From an uncultured Roseiflexaceae bacterium (GTDB lineage: Bacteria; Chloroflexota; Chloroflexia; Chloroflexales; Roseiflexaceae): a stretch of 10,422 bases of DNA. Positions 1 through 6,900 of this stretch are shown one piece after another (position 1 is the stretch's first letter; the number at the start of each line of letters is the position of its first letter). The notes under the pieces were generated by a model. That model saw nothing but the letters and a program-made list of their open reading frames with translations. It was not told the DNA's origin and ran no database searches. The position numbers and the translations under genes were made by a program. The DNA lies in the NCBI GenBank assembly GCA_903868295.1, contig CAIPUQ010000370.1, forward strand, positions 1 through 10,422. Direction: 5' to 3'.

Positions 1-846
1 ACTACGCAACACGCAACTGTAGTCACGGTGGGGGCCGAACGGTACATTGGTGGTTGCGTGGGTGGTCGCATCGACAATCCAAAACGAAAGGTCGCCGTTC
101 AATGCACTACGTTGTTCGTCGTACACCAACGGGATTGCCACGTAGTCGTTGCTGTACGGGCGGTAGATAGTCGAAAAGCCAGCCATATGACCGGGTTTTT
201 CGACATCGAACCACTGCTGGCCATCGTGCAATTTGAGCCCGAGATGGAACTGCACCAGCATGTCACCGTGCATGCCTGCCGAAACGCCATGCACACAGCG
301 CAGCTCGAGCCAGTCATTCTGTTCGTCTGCACGGAGGAAATCGGGATGATCAATGACTTCCCAGTTGTTATCGCGGTGTACCCACAATCCGCCCGTGCTG
401 ACCGCGATAATCCCGTGCCCGGTGGTCGGGTCACTGGTTATTTGTGAGATCGCAGCACCATAGTTGCTTTCGAACAATTGCTCGGTGCGCAATACCGCGT
501 CGAATTCTTCGTCGCGCGTGAGGACCTCTTCGTCGAGGGTATAGAGGTGATGGCCTTCGGTCCCCACTCGTATCAATCCATCGGCGATACCGATACTGGT
601 AACGCGCGGTATGAGCGTCGCGCTCGCTGCGGTCAGCGTGTGGGTATTCGGGTTGAACCAGAGCAGACGGGAATGCCCGTGATCCTCGTTTGTGTTGTAC
701 ACGGCGCACAGCACCCCACGCCCCGGGATGGTCGCTGCCGCGATGACCGGTTCGGTCCCGAGATGCACCATGGTTGCATCGGCAATGCGGTCAACCCATG
801 ACACGAGGAATGCACCACTATTGGAGCCGACAAAGATGTTATGCAT
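1..846 (-). CDS. Partial beta-rich, possibly beta-propeller protein of unknown function
   Basis: An open frame runs without a stop from an ATG at 846 to the left edge, giving the first 282 residues; the C-terminus is outside the window. The start is supported by AGAAGGAG five bases upstream. I do not recognise the family. What is visible is a string of short beta-type segments rich in Gly, Trp and aromatic residues, beginning FVGSNSGAFLVSW and including GIIAVSTGGLWVHRDNNW (about residues 147-164). This recalls the repeated sheets of WD40, BNR or NHL propellers, but no canonical WD, Asp-box or NHL motif stands out. There is no signal peptide or membrane helix, so it is probably cytoplasmic. 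It lies 54 bases downstream of the FMN reductase gene on the same strand and is probably co-transcribed with it. The propeller fold is an inference from composition; the presence of a coding frame is much surer. Confidence 0.72.
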   Translation of the reverse strand, partial: MHNIFVGSNSGAFLVSWVDRIADATMVHLGTEPVIAAATIPGRGVLCAVYNTNEDHGHSRLLWFNPNTHTLTAASATLIPRVTSIGIADGLIRVGTEGHHLYTLDEEVLTRDEEFDAVLRTEQLFESNYGAAISQITSDPTTGHGIIAVSTGGLWVHRDNNWEVIDHPDFLRADEQNDWLELRCVHGVSAGMHGDMLVQFHLGLKLHDGQQWFDVEKPGHMAGFSTIYRPYSNDYVAIPLVYDEQRSALNGDLSFWIVDATTHATTNVPFGPHRDYSCVLRS

Positions 847-900
847 CGCATCTCCTTCTGGGCAGCGACTGCGGTGAGGACAGGACGCACACGGGCGGTT

Positions 901-1431
901 TTAGCCGCGGCTCGCTTGTGCGATGAGTGCATCACCGATGCGGCCGAGCAATTCACTGACTTTGGGGTCGACCAAAGCGCCGTCTTTGAAGACTTCGTGG
1001 AAGCGCACGGCGAGCTCGGGTCGTGGCAACACATGACAACCGCATCCGTTCAAGACTTGCCGCAATTGGACCTGCGCACGAATGCCACCGGTACCGCCGC
1101 CGCCGCCGATAACGGCGACATGCTTGCCACTCAGGGCACCGCGGCCATAGGGTCGTGACGCCCAGTCGAGGGCATTTTTGAGGGCACCCGGGTACCCGTG
1201 ATTATACTCGGGCGTTGCAATCACCAGTGCATCGGCGTTTTGCATCGCGGTTCGGAACGCGGTCACGACCGCCGGTGGCGATGCATCGTGGTCCTCGCTG
1301 TAGTGGGGCAGATCCGCAATCTCGAGCATCTGCACATGATGGGGAGCAGGTATGATTCGGCCCAGTTCGATGAGCAGTGCGCGATTCAATGACGCCGTGC
1401 GGATGCTTCCCGAGAGAGTGACAATATGCAT
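901..1431 (-). CDS. NADPH-dependent FMN reductase / quinone reductase family flavoprotein
   Basis: This 176-residue soluble flavodoxin-fold protein belongs to the NADPH-dependent FMN reductase family, whose members use NAD(P)H to reduce FMN, quinones, azo dyes or chromate. The FMN-phosphate loop GSIRTASLN lies at residues 8-16, the signature TPEYNHGYPGALKNALDW at 73-90, and a Gly-rich loop GGGGGTGG at 109-116, all in the usual order. The length fits the family (about 170-190). The frame is open upstream to a TTG at 1464, but the ATG at 1431 is preferred: it has AGGAGA nine bases upstream and starts directly at the first beta-strand (HIVTLSGS). It is the first gene of a probable two-gene minus-strand unit and faces away from bchD. 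A three-half-site repeat lies 71-99 bases upstream of its start and may control it. The physiological substrate cannot be read from the sequence. Confidence 0.93.
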   Translation of the reverse strand: MHIVTLSGSIRTASLNRALLIELGRIIPAPHHVQMLEIADLPHYSEDHDASPPAVVTAFRTAMQNADALVIATPEYNHGYPGALKNALDWASRPYGRGALSGKHVAVIGGGGGTGGIRAQVQLRQVLNGCGCHVLPRPELAVRFHEVFKDGALVDPKVSELLGRIGDALIAQASRG

Positions 1432-1501
1432 GGGTACGTATCTCCTATTATTCGGCAATACCAAACATCACTACTATACCAAAGACCGTTATGACTGGTG
1501 A

Positions 1502-1530
1502 TGTGCAAGCAGTTGCACAGTATTTGCACA
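1502..1530. promoter_or_regulatory. Candidate operator: three TTGCACA half-sites at 11-bp period
   Basis: TGTGCAA at 1502-1508 and TTGCACA at 1513-1519 form a perfect 7-bp inverted repeat with a 4-base spacer. A further TTGCACA follows at 1524-1530, again after 4 bases. Half-site starts at 1502, 1513 and 1524 are exactly 11 bp apart, about one helical turn, as expected for protein bound on one face of DNA. The site is 71-99 bases upstream of the FMN reductase start and about 105 bases upstream of the bchD -35 box, so the reductase unit is the likelier target. It is not a CRP/FNR site: TGTG and CACA are separated by 10 bases instead of 8. The regulator is unknown. Confidence 0.5.
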
Positions 1531-1632
1531 ATTATGAGTGTTTTTAACAATCAAAAATAGCTCGCACTATGGATAAACCTTCAGGTTTGCCGAGTTGCGT
1601 ATCTATTGTGCAGTGTTTGTTTGGGAGATGTA

Positions 1633-1677
1633 TTGTTGCGCTGAACGATCCGGTGCTATAATAGCATTCAACCGGAT
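1633..1677 (+). promoter_or_regulatory. Probable sigma-70-type promoter of bchD with palindromic -10 region
   Basis: A -35-like TTGTTG (1633-1638) is followed after 18 bases by a consensus -10 box TATAAT (1657-1662), placing transcription start near 1669 and leaving a leader of about 170 bases before the bchD ATG at 1841. The -10 box is the centre of the palindrome GCTAT-A-ATAGC (1655-1665). This in turn is flanked by 7-base inverted arms ATCCGGT (1648-1654) and ACCGGAT (1671-1677). Such symmetry over the -10 and start site would suit a repressor that blocks RNA polymerase. The promoter is a pattern match only. Confidence 0.55.
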
Positions 1678-1728
1678 TCATCCCATACCAATGCGCTAAA
1701 CATCCCATGGGTAAGCAGTCAATCGGCG

Positions 1729-1805
1729 CGGAACCGGAGCAAATCCTCCACTACGTATCCTGATGGAGCGCGTGCTCCAGTTTCGTATGGTAGTTCCGTT
1801 TTTTT
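1729..1805 (+). promoter_or_regulatory. Attenuator-like structure in the bchD leader
   Basis: Within the leader, CGGAAC (1729-1734) can pair with GTTCCG (1793-1798), which is followed at once by seven T (1799-1805), a terminator-like arrangement. The enclosed segment holds a tight hairpin GGAGC-GCGT-GCTCC (1764-1777) and a weaker GGAG/CTCC pairing near 1736-1749. A competing pairing, ACTAC (1750-1754) with GTAGT (1790-1794), overlaps the right arm of the outer stem, so two folds exclude each other. This is compatible with transcription attenuation upstream of bchD, but the outer stem is only 6 bp with about 58 bases enclosed. No known riboswitch class was recognised. Confidence 0.3.
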
Positions 1806-1840
1806 CACACTCAGATACACGCATCGCGAGGATAGACACG

Positions 1841-3652
1841 ATGGCACACGCAATGCCCATGGCAGGTCTGGTAGGGATCGACACCGCGCTCGAAGCGGTG
1901 CGATTACTTGCTGTCGATCCGCGCTTGGGGGGTATTGCGATTGGTGCGTCTGTTGGGTCCGGCAAAAGTTCGCTCGCCCGGGCGAGTGTGGGCTTGTTTG
2001 GGCTCCGGTCGTCGTTTGTCGAGTTGCCGCTGGGCAGCGACGAAGAAGCGTTGCTCGGTGGTATCGACATCGAAGCGACCTTGCGGACCGGCACACGCAC
2101 CGCACGGAACGGGGTATTGGCACGCGCACATGGCGGGGTACTCTATGCAGATGCGTTGAATCTGTTGCCGGACTCGGTGGTCAACATCCTGCTCGGCGCG
2201 CTCGATACCGGCACGGTGCAACTCGAACGTGAAGGCATGAGTCAACAGATTGCTTGCCGCTTTCGCCTGATTGGTACATATGACCCAGCCGAAGGCCTCC
2301 CGCGCCGGCACCTGCTTGATCGCATCGGCTTGTTGGTTTTGTTGCCCAGCCTGAGTAGTGCGGAAGAACGTCATGATGTATTGGTGCATCATCATCATCC
2401 TGAGTACGACCACTGGCACGAACTCGCGACCCTTGATGCCGCGTTGATTGATCAGGCACGGGCACTGTTGCCAGAGGTGGTGATTAGCCCCGAGCAGCAA
2501 TATGCATTGGTGGACTTGGCATTGCGGGCCGGTGTCGAAGGACACCGCGTCGATGTGTTTGCGTGTGCCGTTGCCTGTGCGGCAGCAGCCCTCGATTTGC
2601 GCACCAGTGTCTCGAGCGCCGACCTCGATGTAGCTGCCCGGTTTGTGGTGCTGCCACGAGCTACCCGTGATGTGCTCCCACCCGAGCCAGCGGCGACTGA
2701 GCAACAACCAGCACCGCCGCCACCACCGCCGGCTGCAGATGCGTCCCCACCAGACGACGATGCGCACGAGGCCGAGCAACAACCGGCCCCCCAGGAACTG
2801 ACGCCACCGACCGAGGAGGTGATGGCTGCGTTACTGACGGAACTGCCGATGAGCCTCAACGATTTGCCCTTTCGTACGATTCGGCGGGGGCGTTCGGGAT
2901 CGCGCGGTGCAACCAACGGAACCCGCGGTCGTCACATCCGGAGCACGGCAGGCGACCCACGGCGGGCGCGGATCGATGTGCCGTCCACGTTACGGGCTGC
3001 TGCTCCGTGGCAGCCGTTACGTCACAAGAATGCACTCACCGCACGACGGATTCTCTTGCGTGTGGACGATGTGCGCGTCAAAGAGTTTCGTTCCAAAGCC
3101 GGGGTCTTGTTTTGCTTTGTGGTCGATGCGAGCGGGAGCATGGCGCTCAACCGGATGCGTCAGGCAAAAGGCGCGGTACAAACACTCTTGCAGCAAGCAT
3201 ACGTCCATCGTGATCGGGTGGCATTGCTGGCGTTCCGTGGGGTACAGTGCGATGTCTTGTTGCCGGCGTCGCAGAGCGTCGAACTCGCGCGTCGTGCACT
3301 CGACATCTTGCCGACGGGCGGTACGACTCCCTTGGCTGCGGCACTGTTGGGGACTATCGAGGTAGCCAAGCAGGCACGGGGAAAAGGGATTCAGCAGTGT
3401 GTGGCGTTGTTTTTGACCGACGGACGCGGGAATGTCGGGTTGCAAGCAGGTGTCGCTATCGATGCCGAAATCACCACACTTGCTGCTGCGGTTGCTGCGG
3501 CAGGCATAAAGTCGGTGGTAATCGATACCCAACGGAACTATCTGAGCCGCGGTGAAGGCCGTGTCTTGGCCGAAAAACTCGCCGGCGAATACATCTATTT
3601 GCCCAATGCGAGTGGTGCCGATATTGCACAGACGGCGGTGGCACTTGCATAA
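1841..3652 (+). CDS. bchD: Magnesium chelatase subunit D (BchD)
   Basis: This 603-residue protein is the D subunit of the cytoplasmic Mg-chelatase. It pairs with the AAA+ subunit BchI to drive Mg2+ insertion into protoporphyrin IX on BchH. The N-terminal AAA+-like domain (about 1-275) has an intact-looking P-loop ASVGSGKS at 36-43. Its Walker B segment reads VLYADALNLL, with Ala105 where active BchI ATPases carry Glu (VDEVNLL), so it probably binds rather than efficiently hydrolyses ATP, as is usual for D subunits. A Pro- and acid-rich linker follows (about 280-326, including a run of six Pro). The C-terminal integrin-I/von Willebrand A domain (about 420-603) has a complete MIDAS: DASGSM at 429-434, GGTT with Thr495/496, and Asp527 in LTDG. 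The ATG at 1841 is chosen over the in-frame ATG at 1763 because GAGGAT lies seven bases upstream of it. No bchI is present nearby; bchH follows on the same strand. Confidence 0.93.
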   Translation: MAHAMPMAGLVGIDTALEAVRLLAVDPRLGGIAIGASVGSGKSSLARASVGLFGLRSSFVELPLGSDEEALLGGIDIEATLRTGTRTARNGVLARAHGGVLYADALNLLPDSVVNILLGALDTGTVQLEREGMSQQIACRFRLIGTYDPAEGLPRRHLLDRIGLLVLLPSLSSAEERHDVLVHHHHPEYDHWHELATLDAALIDQARALLPEVVISPEQQYALVDLALRAGVEGHRVDVFACAVACAAAALDLRTSVSSADLDVAARFVVLPRATRDVLPPEPAATEQQPAPPPPPPAADASPPDDDAHEAEQQPAPQELTPPTEEVMAALLTELPMSLNDLPFRTIRRGRSGSRGATNGTRGRHIRSTAGDPRRARIDVPSTLRAAAPWQPLRHKNALTARRILLRVDDVRVKEFRSKAGVLFCFVVDASGSMALNRMRQAKGAVQTLLQQAYVHRDRVALLAFRGVQCDVLLPASQSVELARRALDILPTGGTTPLAAALLGTIEVAKQARGKGIQQCVALFLTDGRGNVGLQAGVAIDAEITTLAAAVAAAGIKSVVIDTQRNYLSRGEGRVLAEKLAGEYIYLPNASGADIAQTAVALA

Positions 3653-3653
3653 C

Positions 3654-3683
3654 AAAACCCACACAACCGAAGCTGCGTGGGTT
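3654..3683 (-). terminator. Intrinsic terminator of the 36-residue membrane protein gene
   Basis: AACCCAC (3656-3662) pairs with GTGGGTT (3677-3683), and the stem continues with CA/TG after one mismatch, leaving a loop of about 8 bases. Read on the minus strand the hairpin is followed by TTTTGTT, the classic intrinsic-terminator layout, 22 bases past the stop of the small gene. Read on the plus strand it is followed by GGTTGG with no T run, so it should stop bchD transcripts poorly. Confidence 0.65.
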
Positions 3684-3704
3684 GGTTGGATTGGGCCACC
3701 TGCA

Positions 3705-3815
3705 TTAGTGGTGGGACTGCTCGGTAGCTCCGTCGATCCAGGTCATCAGGACCGAATAGGCCAGCGGCAAGAAGAACCCCAGGACGACCAGCAACAACAC
3801 GATTGTTTGTGCCAT
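3705..3815 (-). CDS. 36-residue single-pass membrane protein encoded antisense between bchD and bchH
   Basis: This 36-codon frame starts at ATG 3815 and ends with TAA at 3705-3707. It is preceded by one of the strongest ribosome sites in the window, AGAAGGAGGTG, about seven bases before the ATG. The product starts MAQT, continues with a single hydrophobic helix of about 23 residues (IVLLLVVLGFFLPLAY and on to about residue 27), and ends in a short polar tail with Asp, two Glu-type/polar residues and a His pair. A -10/-35 promoter lies upstream and an intrinsic terminator downstream, making a complete single-gene unit. The helix contains no His, so it is not a typical bacteriochlorophyll-binding LH alpha or beta chain. 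I do not recognise the family. Given its position, a small subunit of the reaction-centre/light-harvesting complex or of another membrane complex is possible, but this is inference; a toxin-like or regulatory membrane peptide is the alternative. Confidence 0.75.
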   Translation of the reverse strand: MAQTIVLLLVVLGFFLPLAYSVLMTWIDGATEQSHH

Positions 3816-3832
3816 TGGACACCTCCTTCTCA

Positions 3833-3872
3833 ATACATGTATGTATTATACGCACTTAGCAACAAAATTCAA
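3833..3872 (-). promoter_or_regulatory. Promoter of the small membrane protein gene, with start-site palindrome
   Basis: On the minus strand a -35-like TTGAAT (3867-3872) and a perfect -10 TATAAT (3845-3850) are separated by 16 bases. Transcription would start near 3838, about 22 bases upstream of the start codon. The 10-base perfect palindrome ATACATGTAT (3833-3842) lies over the predicted start site and could be an operator. The element also lies within the region upstream of bchH on the other strand. Confidence 0.6.
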
Positions 3873-3910
3873 TCCATCACTGCCGATGGAACAGTCGGAA
3901 GGACTACCCC

Positions 3911-6900
3911 ATGAAGACCATAACGATGATCAACGGCATGGAGCGATTCAATGCGCATGTCTGGACCGAAGTCCAGAAGCTATTGACCGCAGGTGGTGTC
4001 GCGGTGCGTATTCTGCGCTTCCATGATGGGCATGTGGCAGAACGTGATGAGACACTCAAAAAAGCCATTGCACAGGCAGACGTGGTCTTTATTTCGCTCA
4101 TCAATGATCGTGATCAAGCGGATTGGTTGGGCGACCAAGTCAAACGCGCCGGGACGCAGACGATATTTTGTTATGAGAGTATGCCCGAGATAATGGGGCT
4201 GACCAAAGTCGGCGATTATCAGATCGACCCGAACAAAAAATCTGGCTTGCCCAAGCCCATGCAGGCAATCCTTCGGTTGATTACCAAAGGACGCGACGAA
4301 GATACGCTGTATGCCTATACCAAGCTCACCAAGGCTGCAGCCAAGTTGCTCCCGCTGATGCCTGCGAAACTCAAGGATTTTCGTACCTGGTTGAGTGTCA
4401 ACATCTATTGGAATCAACCAGACGCGACGAATCTTGCCCAGATGATTCGATTGATTTTGCGCGATTGTCTCGGGGTATCGACCACGGTTGCTGCACCACG
4501 GATGATCCCGCAGATGGGCTGCTTCCATCCCGACAGTGTGGAGTTGTTCGAGTCAAACACCGACTATATGCGCTGGGCGCTCAAAACGAAGCATTATCGG
4601 CGCGGCCAACCGTTGGTGGCGTTGATGGTTTTTCGCAAGCACTTGCTCCAAGAGCAAACCTATCCGCATGACCTTATTCGTGCCCTCGAAGCCAAAGGGT
4701 TGGCGGTGTTGCCCATTTTTGTGAGCGGCATCGAGGCCCATGTTGCCTTGCGTGAGTGGGTCGCCAAAGAAAAGGTCGACTTCATTGTGAGCACGATGGG
4801 ATTTGCCATTGTGGGGGGACCTGCCGGTTCGACCCGCCCGGGTGCTCATGCAGAGACATCTGCCGAAATCATGAGTGCCATCAACGTCCCCTACATGGTT
4901 GCGCAACCGTTGTTGATGCAAAATCTCGAACAATGGACCGATAGTGGTGTTGCGCCGATGCAAGCGGTGATTATGTATGACCTGCCCGAAATGGACGGGA
5001 GCATTTCGCCGATTGTCATTGGTGCAATCGAAAACGACAAAATTGTAACGGTCCCCGATCGCGTTGAACGCGTCGCGACCATTGCTGCCAAATGGGCGAA
5101 TCTGCGCCGCAAAGCCCCGAGCGAACGCAAAATTGCCTTGGTCGTGTACAACTATCCGCCAGGGTTGGGTCGGCTGGGCACCGCCGCATTGCTCAATGTG
5201 CCGGCGACATTGCATGCATTGATGACCCGCCTGAAACAAGATGGGTACGTGGTCGGCGAGTTCCCCGCGTCACCCGATGCATTGGCCAAGCGGATGGCGA
5301 CCATGGAGGGCGGTCAAGGCGAACATGTCGCGGTGCCGGTGACCGATTTGCGTGCAGTCATCAAAGATTCGATTTTGCGTCGGATCGACAATAAATGGGG
5401 GAGCATGCCGGGCGATATTGCACCCGCTGGTCGTGATGCCATCCGCCTCGACGGGATGCACTTCGACAATGTGTTTGTGGGCGTGCAACCGCCGCTTGCA
5501 GTCCCCGGCGATCCGATGCGGATGCTGTTTGACCATGACTACGCCCCACATCACCAATACGTCGCGTTCTATCGCTATTTGATTGATATCTGGAAGGCCG
5601 ACGCTATCGTCCATGTGGGCATGCATGGCACTGCCGAGTGGTTGCCCGGGTTGCAACTCGGTCTGACCGGCGAATGCTGGCCAGACATCGTGATGGGTGA
5701 TGTGCCGCAGCTGTATCTCTACCCGCTCAACAACCCCGCCGAGTCGGCGATTGCCAAACGGCGTGGTGGCGCGGCGGTGATTAGTCACCTCATCCCACCG
5801 TATGCCCGTGCCGGTCTGTACAAGCAACTGGCCCAATTGCGGCACCAATTGGGCGGTACGACGCCAGCCATTGACCTTGCACCGCTGGTGCCCGAGGTGC
5901 CGATGCGTATGGGAGAGCCTGATGGTGCCTATCGCATGCGACTGACACGCTACCTCGATGAGCTCGAACAGCGGTTAATCTTGGACGGTCTGCATGTGAT
6001 GGGTCAACGTGTGTCACGCGATCGTTCGATCGCCTTGGTCGAGGCAGCCCTCGATGTTCCACGGATGGGACAAAACGGCCTGTTGCAGACGATTCTCGAA
6101 CACGGGGTCGATGTCGGATCGGCACCAACGGTGCGCACGGAGTTTGTGTCGAAGGTGGTGTACGGTCGTGAGGCGTCGGATGTATTTTGGAATACCTACT
6201 TTAATAAGCAGACTCCTACCCATGTGACCGAAATGGTCAGTCACGGCCGCGAGATGTTGATCCGCCTCGAAGAGAGTGGGGACGAAATAAACGTCGTCAT
6301 GCACGCGCTCGATGGTGGCTACATCCTGCCCGGTCATGGCGCTGACCCGATTCGTGGCGGTGCCGCAGCCTTGCCCAGTGGGCGCAACATCCACGGCATC
6401 GATCCGTGGCGCTTGCCGAGCGATGCCGCACTGCTCCGTGGGCAACAGATGGCCGAACAGTTGATTCGATCGCACATCGCCGATAGCGGCGCGATGCCCG
6501 CTACCGTGTCGATGACCCTCTGGGCCTTGGATACGATCAAAAGCGAAGGCGAGAGTATCGGCGTAGTGTTGGGGTTGATTGGTGCAGTGCCTGCCCGCGA
6601 CGGCCAAGGCAAGATATTCCGCTATGATTTGTTGCCGTTGAACAAGCTCGGTCGACCGCGCGTCGATGTCGTGCTGGATATCAGTAGCATCTTCCGCGAT
6701 AACTTCCCGATGATTCTCGATTTGATGGACGACTTGATTGTGCGCGCCGCACGTGCCGACGAGCCAATAGACATGAACCCAATCAAAGCACATGTGGCTG
6801 CCATGCAGCAGGAAGGGCAAAGCTTCGAGGCTGCCACTGCACGATTGTTCACCCAGGCCCAAGGCGAATACGGCACGGGAGTAGACATGGTCGTCGACGA

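Larger units (their letters stand above)
1432..1840. other. Divergent intergenic control region between the FMN reductase gene and bchD
   Basis: About 409 bases without a convincing gene, clearly more AT-rich than the flanks between about 1480 and 1680. It contains, left to right: the FMN reductase ribosome site (1441-1446 on the minus strand); a triple TTGCACA-type repeat (1502-1530); a perfect inverted repeat AAACCT-TC-AGGTTT (1575-1588); a plus-strand promoter with nested palindromes (1633-1677); an 8-base direct repeat CATCCCAT at 1679-1686 and 1701-1708; and a structured leader ending in seven T (1729-1805). No convincing -35/-10 pair for the minus-strand genes was found. The bchD frame stays open back to an ATG at 1763, but that codon has no Shine-Dalgarno. 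Confidence 0.7.

Noticed and set aside
28..447. Plus-strand 139-codon open frame at the left edge
   Set aside because: It lies opposite the continuous minus-strand frame 846 to 1, which has a good ribosome site and more protein-like composition; the plus frame is a shadow.
1432..1464. 11-residue N-terminal extension of the FMN reductase from a TTG codon
   Set aside because: The extension overlaps the ribosome site of the ATG at 1431, and family members begin at the first beta-strand.
1763..1840. Longer bchD starting at ATG 1763
   Set aside because: There is no Shine-Dalgarno before it, it falls in the structured leader, and the ATG at 1841 has GAGGAT at good spacing. The longer form is not formally excluded.
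3804..3821. TGT-N12-ACA match, the PpsR/CrtJ consensus
   Set aside because: It overlaps the start codon of the small gene rather than a promoter, the motif is short enough to occur by chance, and PpsR control is best known from proteobacteria.
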